This document shows, piece by piece, positions 45,801 through 55,781 of a DNA stretch of 64,000 nt. A program made the position numbers and the translations under genes. Under the pieces are notes generated by a model. The model saw only the letters and a program-made list of their open reading frames with translations. It was not told the origin of the DNA and did no database searches. This stretch comes from Eunapius fragilis (lineage: Eukaryota > Porifera > Demospongiae > Spongillida > Spongillidae), in assembly GCA_963681505.1 (NCBI GenBank), contig OY811982.1:816693-880692 (forward strand), read 5' to 3'. Within the stretch, counting starts at the first letter, position 1; each line of letters begins with the position of its first letter.

Positions 45801-48261
45801 TCACATGGGCACCCTACATGGTCATTGGCCTACTGAAGTGGTTGTGATGGCATAGACATAGTTCTGTCCACTGGTCCATGTTAGTCTGGTCACAGGACCA
45901 GGCATGGGCCATGTGGAGAAGCTTACTTCAGATGTAATATTGGTTATGTTGTACTGGCATGGGGGAACAGTGCTATAGTAATGACAATTATTTTACTTCA
46001 ACACTCACTGCTTGTAGAAATGATTGAGTGGTATCAATGATGGTATAGGCTATGAACAGTAATGCAAAGGACTCATAATTGAATGCCAAGGTGGAGGTGT
46101 AGGTGTCTGTGAAAGAGATGCTAAAAATATCTACATTGCTATACAGAGGTGTTGGTGCTTCCACTGCTCCTGGTGATGGAATGTTGCAACTGTCGGGGCA
46201 TGTCTGATCAGTAGAGACAGTATCCCTCCATGGTAAGCTGGTACCTGAGCAAGAGGCAGTGTCCATGGCACTGTCCACTGAAGACAGTCCAACAGTGCAC
46301 ACACGACTTAAGGGAGGAGCATTTGGTGTCACAAGTCCAATAACAAATGTGGCTCCACCACTAGAGAATGACTCCAACAGAGACACACCCACAACTGTAC
46401 TGGCTTCATCTACAACACCTGAACTGAAGCAGTCTATCTCGGCTTCATACATGGCAGCCACTGATGTCTCATTGCTGTTGTCACACACTCTCAACACCCT
46501 CATTGCAGTAGGTGAGGTGTTCACATCAAGTACCACAAAGTACATATAGGACCCCACCGCAAACCCTCCAAACCAACTACGAGTGAACCAGCCTGAAGTC
46601 ACGCCAAACAGACTTCCTGATGACCTGCTCACACTCCCAGCTGTCCCGTCAAGTCCATACTGACCAATAAGGATTGCAGCCCAGTTGCTACTGCCTACGT
46701 AGAAGCTGTTTCCTCCTCCGATGACCGGGGCACTCACCAACGCAATGTTGTTGCTTGAGGCTAGAATATTTTGAAAAACACTCACCGAGCCTTTGGTCAA
46801 GTTATGAGCGATGTAGCTGATGCAGCTATTGTTGCTGACACATACGATAAGTCTGCTCTCGTCTGAGCTCAGCACTATCCGTAAAACAGAGACTCTGCTA
46901 GGAAACTGCAGCACTTCTTGCTGGACTAGACTGCCGTTTATCCTGTACACTTGGCCAATTCCATAGTCGTTGGTACTCACATATATATTACAACTAGAGC
47001 TAACAACTACGTCATTCAGCTGACCACATGTCTGACCTGTGTGTGTGGTGACACAGTGTAATTACGTATATGATAAATAAAATTGCCATTGGAATCTAGC
47101 ATTCAAGAGACTGGCATCACTGACAGAGGACAAGCAGGTGCAGCCAAACAACAAAACATTACATCGTCTTGTATGATCCATGGACCTACTGTAGTCTCGG
47201 TTTCAGACCAAGGTCACAGCATAGATTAATAGCCTAATGTTCCGTGCAGTTATTATTCTACGGTAACAGCATGTTAGCAGCAGATGGATTGCATCACCGC
47301 TACGTTATGTACGGTGCTGTAATTAATCCATCCGCACTGTGAACCAAGACTATTATTGACCTTACAATTGCTGACAGCTAGATTAACCTTTAACCTTCTT
47401 TATTAAATCCTGAGTATATTTGTTGTAATGGAACATCCGTGTTATATGCGTCAGACTTGTGGAAATATACAACAATGACCGCCTCAATGCGTTCTTAGCA
47501 TGGTGCGTATTTATCAAATGCAGCCACAATTAAAACAATAAAATGTGTATCACTCTCATCGTACAGCCCTTAATTCTTGGAGAACATGTAGTTTCTTTGG
47601 GAAACAATTATTTAATGTACAACATGAAGTGTGGCATGTTCTATATGTTGCGTAGTAACTGTATGTTAACATTGACTTCTTATAATAAGCTAGTTATTCC
47701 ATAATTTGTGTGCATAATAGGAATACTTACCATTTGCAGGAGGAAGGATCTTGTAACTTAGGTTATAAATTTCAGCATTTGCAGCCGGGTGCCATGGATC
47801 ACCAGCATAGACAGTGAGATTTCCACAGTAGCGCCTGGTCGGTTGCTTAGCAAGGTATACAGTCTCTCCAACACTCAGCTTCACATCAGGTCCATTGGAC
47901 TCTAGTGTTACCTTAGTCCGGACATTGAAAGGCAGAGTTATAGGTGTAGTGTAATACCATTCACCATAAGTAGAATCGCCAATTTCCACGTGCAGTTGAA
48001 CACTACCCGGGTAAAACCAAAATCCAGGGGAACGATTTCCAAAACCACAGCAGTTTCCTCCATTTGTAAAACGCAGAATGTTGCTCCACAATTCAACCGT
48101 ACCAGTGGGTACAATTTCAAAGGAAAGTATGTAGTTTCCAGTCATTTCGGGGATTGCACTAATTTGATTGTTTGCTGCCAATACTGGATGAGTAGGAAGA
48201 CTAAAAGTCGGAGGCTGAGTAGTAAAATTAGTAAGAAGAGGACCGTTGGAATTGCAGCCAT
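38082..48261 (-). CDS. RTK-B: receptor ectodomain and TM, no kinase
   Basis: Exons, high to low: 48261-47731, 47036-46009, 45953-45834, 45777-45550, 45492-45315, 45250-45163, 45118-45022, 44966-44856, 42311-42201, 42153-42048, 42000-41406, 39331-39164, 39103-39016, 38950-38714, 38651-38556, 38497-38414, 38331-38082. From 47036 on, every phase agrees with RTK-A and no frame break is seen. The last exon leaves in phase 1, which would fit a kinase exon like 58368-58258, but none follows before 30 kb. The gene may be a truncated receptor, may read into element sequence, or its kinase may have been moved to RTK-C. One intron has a GC donor (45549). Confidence 0.75.
39354..41356. mobile_element. 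2.0-kb near-perfect fold-back element in an RTK-B intron
   Basis: Arms of about 700 bp (39354-40060 and 40650-41356) are almost exact inverse copies, beginning GTCATTCTATATCG and ending CGATATAGAATGAC. The centre is a minisatellite. Comparison with the RTK-A intron at about 17215-17240 shows the insertion point in 'atgaccactgttgtacac'. No transposase frame. Confidence 0.92.
39950..40770. repeat. 28-bp-type minisatellite at the fold-back centre
   Basis: Repeats of 'caccctcctccctcatggtc' plus about 8 bases, turning to the complementary orientation at about 40650. His/Pro-rich frames across it are artefacts. Confidence 0.85.
41406..42311 (-). CDS. RTK-B exons 9-11: PSI plus IPT domains, intact
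   Basis: Exons 42311-42201, 42153-42048 and 42000-41406. The last has PSI Cys residues, [14 protein letters not shown], and the second IPT start SGPISGGTNV, continuing through GGMFLNVGNGV. It is 13 nt longer than in RTK-A: one extra codon plus the ten bases lost there. This is the reference for the RTK-A frameshift. Confidence 0.82.
42312..43714. other. RTK-B intron, no gene recognised
   Basis: AT-rich with a C tract at about 42831-42847 followed by a short CT repeat. Short frames at 42962-43595 have no recognisable features. Confidence 0.45.
43715..43860 (+). pseudogene. Antisense fragment of the RTK ectodomain exon
   Basis: Encodes [13 protein letters not shown]...TSPTVMRVL and, after small gaps, a segment matching QWLPCM/AAMYEAE. 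It is about 140 bp of the RTK exon homologous to 8571-8727, here on the plus strand inside an intron of RTK-B, which is on the minus strand. It has gaps and frame changes, so it is a dead copy. Confidence 0.8.
43861..44855. other. RTK-B intron, no gene recognised
   Basis: A minus-strand frame at 44472-44245 has several Cys residues (CNNCDMGTRGAVC) but no family I recognise. Nothing else. Confidence 0.4.
44856..45953 (-). CDS. RTK-B exons 3-8: PSI modules and linkers
   Basis: Six exons matching RTK-A exons 2-7, with the same CLSC...LCGWC and WCNVE Cys patterns. Exon 45777-45550 is 228 nt, the same as in RTK-A, but its donor reads GCAAGG instead of GTATGT. Confidence 0.75.
46009..47036 (-). 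CDS. RTK-B exon 2: N-terminal ectodomain
   Basis: Homologous along its length to RTK-A exon 1 (FYVGSSN, WFGGFAVGSY, SSVDSAMDTASCSG). Acceptor CACACACAG, donor GTGAGT, phase 1 in and 0 out. A possible beta-propeller; no catalytic features. Alternating identity and divergence suggest an old duplicate under constraint. Confidence 0.75.
47192..47352. mobile_element. TAGTCTCG-family MITE, 161 bp
   Basis: Starts TAGTCTCGGTTTCAGACC, ends CCAAGACTA, and contains 'gatggattgcatcaccgcta', as in the ends of the helicase transposon. Lies in the first RTK-B intron. Confidence 0.65.
47731..48261 (-). CDS. RTK-B exon 1: lectin-like (concanavalin/LamG-type) domain
   Basis: The frame from about 48181 encodes a beta-sandwich-like domain (ILSFEIVPTGTVELWSNILRF, CCGFGNRSPGFWFYPGS, LTVYAGDPWHPAANAEI), a pattern seen in concanavalin-A-like modules of sponge and cnidarian surface proteins. 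It ends ILPPAN at donor GTAAGT and joins in phase to the next exon. ATG 48261 has a strong context (AAGATGG) and opens a very hydrophobic leader, but in another frame: a shift of one or two bases near 48185, or a hidden short exon, is needed to join them. Confidence 0.6.
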
Positions 48262-48481
48262 CTTATCGTCGCCAACATGGTGCCGGGTGTGTGAGTGTGG
48301 GGGAACGTGATATAATGAACGTACACCTTGCATAAACGACATGCATACACACTTTAATGTAGTCACACATGCCTCAGCCGGGTACTCTACCGTCTTATAG
48401 ACCTTTACAGTCTACTCTCGATACAAGTGCAACGTTTGTATCCTGCGCTCTTTAATACTGTACTTTATAGATAAATGCAGC

Positions 48482-48594
48482 TAGTCTCGGCCCCAGACCA
48501 CAGCATGTCACAGCGCGAAGATTATACCGCAGGTTCTAACGTTCTGTGATGTAATCCATCCGCACTGTGACGTTTAGGGTCTGGGGCCGAAACA
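48482..48594. mobile_element. TAGTCTCG-family MITE, about 113 bp
   Basis: TAGTCTCGGCCCCAGACC at the left is inverse to GGTCTGGGGCCGA at the right; the interior has 'gtgatgtaatccatccgca'. Located just upstream of the proposed RTK-B start. Confidence 0.7.
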
Positions 48595-49555
48595 AATCTG
48601 TAGTCGTTGTAGAATGCATTGTACGCATAGATAGAATGCAGTACGATCATATAATTTCCAACATTTTCTAGCGAGAGATGCACTTATAACGAGGGCCTAG
48701 AGTAGACTGTACAAACCATGCAACTGTACAATACATGTGCATACATGCATGTAATATGCGGGTCGTCATATACCCATAGTGAGTTCTAACAATGAAAGAA
48801 CAAATTAAAAATCAAAGTGATTAAATATCACTGTCTAGTGATAAAGACCGCGAGTTTGGTGGAACGGACAACGTTGATAACTGATAGTAGTGATCAAACG
48901 GGGAATTAAATACAATTAGTTTAAATACAATTAGTTTCGACGGACTCAACGAAAATGCATGTTTCAGAGAACAAAAATACAAGCGGCTCACCCTCGTACT
49001 CGCTCCTATAGTTTTCTTCTTCTCCTTCCTATATTTTCGTATAACTCGCGATACGATGGAATCGAGTTTCAATGATGCCATTCATACCAAAAGTCGTGCA
49101 ATGCATTTTATCTTCACTGGTTATATAGTAGTTTGTATAGCGTTAAACTGATACACAAGCTAGTCACAAAAATCAAATACCAATTTTTAGTAGTGGCGGC
49201 CATAGCTGCATGGTTTACTATGACTACTGGCGCCTTATTTCTATTTAACCGCATGGCATTGCATACATTAATCGCTAGGCTTTAAGCGAGGGTCTGCCAC
49301 CACTGAAATATCGTACGCTCTATACTGAGAAATCAAACAAATCCGGTAGAAATCTTGAAATCATTAGGAAATCACCGTAAACTAAGAAATCACACATTAA
49401 ATCTCCGTATTAAGGAATCAACTCCGTATAATTCTCCGTTGCCTAGCAACACGTTGAAGTAATGATTTAACACGTAATTATCTAATTCAAGCTTTACTCG
49501 GTGACGACGAATTAACTGTGTCAAGGAGTACATTTTTTCGACTTCCCCAGGACCA
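48595..49555. other. No gene seen
   Basis: AT-rich DNA without convincing frames. A frame at 49081-48821 (minus) has no recognisable features. Confidence 0.45.
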
Positions 49556-49723
49556 CATGGGCGTACGCAGGGGGGCGGGGGGGGGGGGGGGGGTCGATGA
49601 TTCGAACGACCCCCCCCTCCCCTATGCGAGGTCACCTTCACCATTGGAATTTTTTTTTTCGTTTTAATTCATATCGCGTACTAAATATACATACATGTAC
49701 GCTAAATACTATTGCGCTTACGC

Positions 49724-49862
49724 AGTACACTGTAAAAACGGATGGGTGAATTTCACTCAAAACGGTTCAAAATAGCACTCGATTTCTCACTCGATTTCTC
49801 AAATCGAGTGCTATTTTGAACCGTTTTGAGTGAAATTCACCCATCCGTTTTTACAGTGTACC
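49724..49862. repeat. Perfect palindrome next to the hAT left end
   Basis: Arms of about 58 bp (from TACACTGTAAAAACGG) pair around a 16-base loop. Ends TA-CACTGTAAAAA and TTTTTACAGTG-TA suggest a small mariner-type MITE with TA duplication. Confidence 0.75.
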
Positions 49863-49916
49863 GGTAATGACGTAAATTAATAACTTTGCCTCACGTCACA
49901 CGTGTCCAAAATTACC

Positions 49917-52580
49917 ATGCCAGGAAAAAAGCAGGAGAACGAAAGAAAAAGGAAAAAAGCGGCGGCAATGTGTCAAGACATTACAAGGTATACTAAGAAA
50001 GCAAAGCAGGTGCGAGTGGTTGGAGATGATAGTTTGACTGGTCCGGTTATAGCTGGGAGGTTAGATGAGACAACGGCAAGCACAACAGATGATAGCGCTA
50101 GCCTGAGCGGGAGTGTTTTCAGTACGGTCGTTGTTGCTGATGGTAGGGAAACTCAGCATAGCCGTATTTTGTTTCCCGTGCCACATAGCGATCAAAGAGA
50201 TGCATCAGGGTCATTGTTGTCCAGCGAAGCGTATGTTTATGACTTATCTGCGCATCCACCTACACCACCAGTTATTCCAATCATAACTACATCTATATCC
50301 ATTGATTCTTTGAATGTAACAGCAGAAATTGATGAGTTCAAGAATGATGTTGGATTATTCTTAATTGGTCAACAGCCACCATATGCACTACTCCAAGCAA
50401 TGACGTTAGGTCAAAAGTATCATTTGCTTAAGCATCATTTTGTACCTTCTATAGATCATACTTTTCCTGAGAAATACATGGGACGATGTAAGCGACGTTT
50501 TAAATTAAACTGGTTAAATGAGATGCCTGGGTTAGTGTATAGTCCTCTCTTGGATGGAGCATTTTGCCTTCCCTGTACTATTTTTGTAACAGACTGTGAC
50601 AAGGAGACCATACTTGTCACGGTCTGTTACAAAAATAGTACAGGGAAGGTTTTTACAAAGCCGTATCGCTATCAGTCAGTTCAAGCAAGTGAGGCATTTA
50701 TTAAGAGTATTGAACAACCACAATCGACAGTCACAATCATGCATGATGCAATCAAGCTGAAAAACATTAGGCACAATCGTGACATAATTAAAGCTGTTGC
50801 AAATGTCGTACTGTACTGTGGCAGGCAGTGCATTGGTTTAAGGGGGAAAGAGGAATATCTCAACCTACCTGGAAACCCTGGAAATTTTTTGGCATTGATG
50901 AGACTACTTGGAAAGTATAACAATGATATCAAAATGCACCTTGAGCATCCAAGTCTTAAAAATGCAACTTATCTCTCACCAAGAATTCAGAATGAATTGA
51001 TAGTGATTATGGGAGTGCACATAATTCAAAGGAAGCTAGTAGAAGAAATTAAAAAAGCTAAACTTTTCACAGTTCTTGTTGATGAGGTTTCATCTCACCA
51101 TGTAGAGCAAATGCCTTTATGCATATGTTTTGTTGATGATAGTAGTGCTATCCGAGAAGAGTTTTTAGAATTTTGTCAACTTAAATCACTAACAGGAGTG
51201 TACATTGCTCAAGCAATCAAACAAGCTCTTTGGTGCCATGATTTATCCTTACTAAACCTGAGAGGGCAAGGATATGACGGAGCTAGTAACATGTCAAGTG
51301 AGAGATGTGGCGTTCAGGCTGAAGTACAGAGAGATGCACCTTTGGCTATATACACTCATTGTGCAGGGCATCGTTTCAACCTAGTGATCAGTCACTCATG
51401 TTCTGTTGCAGAAATATGTTACATGATTGATAAAGTGAAATCATGTTGTTACTTTTTTTTGGCCAGTGACAAGCGGCTTGCCCTGCTTACAAATATTGTT
51501 CAACATGACGTCCCTGATATTGGCAAGCGAAAGCCATTAATTGATCTGTGTAAAACAAGATGGGCAGAGAGGCATAATGCATATTCCCATTTCTATACAT
51601 CTTTTAAATACATTATCATTGCTCTTGAGTTGATTGCACTAGGCCTACATAGAGATACATATGACGAGGTATTTAGAACTGCAGTTTGGGATTCAAAGTC
51701 AAAAACAGATGCCAGTGGTTTATTAACAGGCCTTACATCTTTTGGATTTATTGTTGCATTTCTAACTGCATATCAGTTGTTATCTCATTTGGAAGGAATT
51801 ACAGTAAAATTGCAAAGCTCATCACTTGATTTTATAGAGGCTCATGACATGATCAAAGAAGTAAAAGGTGTGTATGCAGAATTGAGAAGTACAATTGATT
51901 TGCATTTTCATAAAATTTATGAGCATGCAGTACGAATGGCTGCTTCTGTCAATGTTATACCCACCATGCCTCGGGTTACTGGAAAACAGTGTCACAGAGT
52001 CAACGCACCATCGGATTTTGTAGAGAGCCATTACCTTAGGAATACTGTAATTCCTTTTTTGGATTATGTTATTTCAGATTTAAATCTGCAGTTTTCTGAA
52101 TCATCTATTACATGTGCTTGTTTAGTAGGTCTTGTTCCTTCTGTCATTACCCAAAAAATGCTAGATTTTTCTGCTGCTATAGAGATATACAAAACGGATT
52201 TGCCCACACTTGAAATCATGGAACAAGAAATACTGCGATGGAAAGTGAAATGGAGTTCTGTACCTGAGAATGAAAGACCTCAGACATGTGCAACTGCCAT
52301 TAAGTCATGCAGCAGCATAGCTTTTCCTAATATCTATATTCTGCTCAAGATTGCTTGCACACTTCCTGTCACATCTTGCGAATGCGAACGTTCAGCCAGT
52401 GTGATTAGGAGGCTGGACAACTACATGAGACACTGCATGACAGAAGAGAGACTTACATGTACTGCATTAGCTCTATTACACATCCATTATGATACTAACA
52501 TCGATATGGAAGAGGTTGTCAATATGTTTGCACATATGCACCCAAGACGACTCGAAATGGACAATATACTACTACATTAG
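49917..52580 (+). CDS. hAT-family transposase
   Basis: About 887 codons from the ATG at 49917; the frame extends five codons further upstream to a GTG. After a basic N-terminal tail come a TTF-type zinc-finger region (KYMGRCKRRFKLNWL...CLPCTIF), a DUF4371-like segment (LVDEVSSHHVEQM, RGQGYDGASNMSSERCGVQ, CAGHRFNLV) and the C-terminal dimerisation block (LPVTSCECERSASVIRRLDNYMR). These match hAT transposases of the ZMYM/THAP0-like kind, which cut and paste DNA through a DDE core. The frame is unbroken. Within the finger an 83-bp hairpin (50567-50649) has been added or duplicated. Confidence 0.9.
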   Translation: MPGKKQENERKRKKAAAMCQDITRYTKKAKQVRVVGDDSLTGPVIAGRLDETTASTTDDSASLSGSVFSTVVVADGRETQHSRILFPVPHSDQRDASGSLLSSEAYVYDLSAHPPTPPVIPIITTSISIDSLNVTAEIDEFKNDVGLFLIGQQPPYALLQAMTLGQKYHLLKHHFVPSIDHTFPEKYMGRCKRRFKLNWLNEMPGLVYSPLLDGAFCLPCTIFVTDCDKETILVTVCYKNSTGKVFTKPYRYQSVQASEAFIKSIEQPQSTVTIMHDAIKLKNIRHNRDIIKAVANVVLYCGRQCIGLRGKEEYLNLPGNPGNFLALMRLLGKYNNDIKMHLEHPSLKNATYLSPRIQNELIVIMGVHIIQRKLVEEIKKAKLFTVLVDEVSSHHVEQMPLCICFVDDSSAIREEFLEFCQLKSLTGVYIAQAIKQALWCHDLSLLNLRGQGYDGASNMSSERCGVQAEVQRDAPLAIYTHCAGHRFNLVISHSCSVAEICYMIDKVKSCCYFFLASDKRLALLTNIVQHDVPDIGKRKPLIDLCKTRWAERHNAYSHFYTSFKYIIIALELIALGLHRDTYDEVFRTAVWDSKSKTDASGLLTGLTSFGFIVAFLTAYQLLSHLEGITVKLQSSSLDFIEAHDMIKEVKGVYAELRSTIDLHFHKIYEHAVRMAASVNVIPTMPRVTGKQCHRVNAPSDFVESHYLRNTVIPFLDYVISDLNLQFSESSITCACLVGLVPSVITQKMLDFSAAIEIYKTDLPTLEIMEQEILRWKVKWSSVPENERPQTCATAIKSCSSIAFPNIYILLKIACTLPVTSCECERSASVIRRLDNYMRHCMTEERLTCTALALLHIHYDTNIDMEEVVNMFAHMHPRRLEMDNILLH
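50567..50649. repeat. 37-bp inverted repeat inside the transposase frame
   Basis: 50567-50603 and 50613-50649 are inverse with one mismatch, separated by nine bases. It codes through without a stop but places an unusual stretch after FVTDCDKE in the zinc-finger region. Confidence 0.92.
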
Positions 52581-53006
52581 TTGATTCATTGTTCTAACAA
52601 TCATGTCGTTTTTAAATCATATGTATTCAGCTATAAAGATTGATAATCCCATGTTACAGAACCTTGATTTGATTCCTGCATGTTGGATATTCCTGAATCC
52701 ATGCTACGAGTAAATTCTACTGAATCAGGTAACAATCCTTTGCCAATATTGTCATTAGACTTAGATTGGTTTTCATGATAGAGTGGAAAGGGTCAAAAAT
52801 ATAGATTTCGCATGGTTGTAGTAATTCAGTAATCAGTTTTCCTGCAACTTTCTTTTTAGCGCCAATGGGTATTTATTATCCTGAATAGCATCATACAAAG
52901 CATCGATGGAACAACACTCAAAACATATACAAGTATTAAGGTCACCTTTTAACAAAATTCGACCCCCCCCCCCCCCCCCCCGTCCTGAAGGCTGCGTACG
53001 CCCATG

Positions 53007-53858
53007 GGCACCAGGGTACACGTGCACTACAAGTAGATCCAAATATTACGTCGCATAATATAAAAGCGTCCCCGAAAATTTCAATGCCATGTCACATCTA
53101 TTGTACTATCGTTTAGATATGCTGTACACTTGTTTCGAGGCTGTATGCCTAGTTCAAGCTGGTGCTAGTAAGGTCCAGCCTTTATGGATGTTAGGCTCTA
53201 TAGCGCATGCGTGAGATGCTACTAATTAGTTTCAATTGATTAACTGTATAAGCGCGCGGGGGGGGGGGGGGGGGAGGGGGGGAGGGGGAGGGGGGGAGGG
53301 GGAGGGGGAGGGGGAGGGGGGAGCATCATGTTGTAAATATGGTACAGTGTCCAGCAAAATCCCCCCTTCAGGATAGTTTTTCAAGTTTTCAAAATTTCCG
53401 TGAACTCCAAAGAGCTTCTATCAAATGGTCCATACGCATCTCCTATCCATCATAAAGTGATGAATTTATAACTAGCCATACATTTCAATGCGAGCGTTAC
53501 TTTTCTTTTGCTTGTCTGGAAAGTTTGAAAAAGTAGCATTTACCACTGCTGGGATTATAATACCTCAACAGTACATTAATTTCTTATGCAGGTGTGGGTG
53601 AAGGTACTCAGGAATATTATGTTCTAATCATGTTTAGCAATTAATGTGGACAGGTTGTTCCAGCAAATAACATAGCAGAAGCAGCTGAACAATCCATGAA
53701 AGTGGCACTATAAAGTATGGAAGTGTTGTGCCCATACTGCTATGCTGCATGAAATGCCGTTGTTTGTAGTAGGTGTATTTATTTCCAAATATAGTGATTT
53801 ATCCTACAATTCAACTTCAAATGCACATGTTCCCCAAGCTTGATAACTGACTACAACA
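53007..53858. other. No gene seen; G-rich tract
   Basis: 53259-53322 is almost pure G broken by single A residues (ggggggaggg units), able in principle to form G-quadruplexes. No frame recognised. Confidence 0.6.
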
Positions 53859-53959
53859 TCCATTGAGTGCACATAGGATTGTTGGGATTGCCACTAGAGC
53901 ATTGAGTTGTGCAGAAAATCGTCATGTTATTGCCCGAGGTGTTTGCTTTTGTCTTCTAC

Positions 53960-53962
<3 letters not shown>

Positions 53963-54016
<54 letters not shown>

Positions 54017-54034
54017 GCATGTGCGTGCATGTGC
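53963..54034. repeat. (GT)n microsatellite
   Basis: About 50 bp of GT/TG repeats with a GTGCATGTGCGT tail. Cys/Val-rich frames over it are artefacts. Confidence 0.93.
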
Positions 54035-55015
54035 GACCTGCTTGAGGTCAGCTACAAAACCTGCAGGCAAAGATCCACTGAAAATCTTTGGCTGAAGTAC
54101 AAGATATGGTATGGCCAGTACATTATAACTTGGCAGGATATTCAAGATTTTGAAGTTATTCCTGGTATCCTCGACCTGCACAATTCCTGAACCCTTAACA
54201 TAATTTCACATGAAACAAAATACAGAGTACATCACGTGTGGCAAAACCTAAATGCATTGACAGTTACATTTTCTACTTTTTATCCCTACACTTCCGCGAT
54301 TACATATATTTTAGAACTGCCTTGCTAAAGGAAGTATGTGAGTACCTTTCTGTTATGCAATCTGAATGATGTTAATCGGAAGTTTCGTTAGAAACGTCCA
54401 TATAGGATTTGACCCCGACTAAGAATGTCATTAAAAAACGCGACCCGTCTGTAACAACACTCCCGACGATCGGATCGTGTAGCTTGTTTTAGCAATCGAT
54501 CTAGAAGTCAAAAATGAGTAGTTTCGTTTTTGTTTCATGTCGCTGAACCGCGTGGTTGTTGAGAACAAGAGTGTACTGCCCGTCCTCGTACCCAGTCTCG
54601 GAACAAGGGGCGGGTCGTCTTCTTCTTCTTCTCCTCCTTCTTCTTGGCAACGCATAACTCAGGACAGGAACATTTCTAAGCGATGAAAATTTCACCAATA
54701 GCTTCAGAATCGGCTTGAGGACTCGCTTTTATATAATATAATACTTTGATAAACAATCGACTATCAGCCTCCTATGTCTTGTATAATTTAATTACGGTAT
54801 CTAAAGATAAACGGCATGTGTATAAATAGCAAAACAAGTAGAGAAAAACTTGGTGATTCGATCGTCGTTTGTTGTGCTACTTTTTTGTTAGTGAAGTTGT
54901 TTTTATCAAAATGCCTTCACGTCAAGAAAAGAAACGAGCGAAACGACGTGATGTGTTGGTGCAGTGGTGATGTGGGGTGATGTGTGGGTGCAGTGATGAA
55001 AAAAAAATTAAGAAA
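54035..55015. other. No gene seen
   Basis: The stretch at about 54390-54660 resembles 13860-14110 in part (cgcgacccg, cttcttcttc-type tracts), hinting at another repeated element; ends not found. Confidence 0.4.
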
Positions 55016-55297
55016 ACAAAGTAAATAAAAACATTCTCTACGAGAAAGTTGGTGGGATATACATGTAGGATTTGATTATGACATTGGTGGTGTAAACAAG
55101 GTCTTATCAGAAGGGAAAATGTCATAGTCCTATATTTAGCACATTTCTAGGGCATGTGTTGTTTGTGTGCTAAATATAGGACTATGACATTTTCCCTTCT
55201 GATAAGACCTTGTTTCCTTGCTTTTTACACCACCAATGTCATAATCAAATCCTATATCCCACCAAATTTCTCGTAGAGAATGTTTTTATTTACTTGT
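55016..55297. mobile_element. Fold-back element F1, copy 4
   Basis: Complete, with well-paired arms and the 'cctatatttagca' core. It lies on the 3' side of RTK-C, as copy 2 lies on the 3' side of RTK-A. Confidence 0.85.
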
Positions 55298-55781
55298 GTG
55301 ATTTAGGAACCTTGCAACAGTTCCACACATCATGGTGACAGAGGAGGCTATTCAATGTGCTCATTCCTCTGCCTGCCTTCATAAAGCAGGATGTTGCTAT
55401 CTCCTGTTCAGTAGATAAGAGTATCCATCCATCAGGTAAAAGCGCATCTAAATATTTTAGGTGTCTCCATCCCCAAGATTGTGGATGGAATAGTGGTTAC
55501 CATGGACTCTGATAGGTCCATTGAGGTATTTATGACTAACCTCACCACTGTGGCTGTTACATCATAAGAGCCAGGTACACTTGAGGAGGCAAACTTCTCT
55601 CCCTACAATGCATGTAGGATTTGAAGTGTCATCAATACAATTAGCAGAATACACTATGGCTGTTAGTATTAATGATGGCCGTGCATAGCAGCCTAAGATA
55701 CAGCAAATAGACACCTCAATACTTTGCAGTCAGCTGCAATACATTTTTACCACTACTAAGTATAGCTACAATGTATTTCAA

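Larger units (their letters stand above)
49556..53006 (+). mobile_element. hAT transposon with possible terminal repeats
   Basis: CATGGGCGTACGCAG at 49556 and its inverse ending at 53006 bracket a single large transposase frame; both ends carry G/C tracts. Length 3.45 kb fits the family. An 8-bp target duplication could not be matched, so the exact ends are uncertain. Confidence 0.6.

Noticed and set aside
53259-53322. G-rich tract as a telomere-like repeat
   Set aside because: Units are variable GnA runs without a fixed telomeric motif, and the tract is internal.
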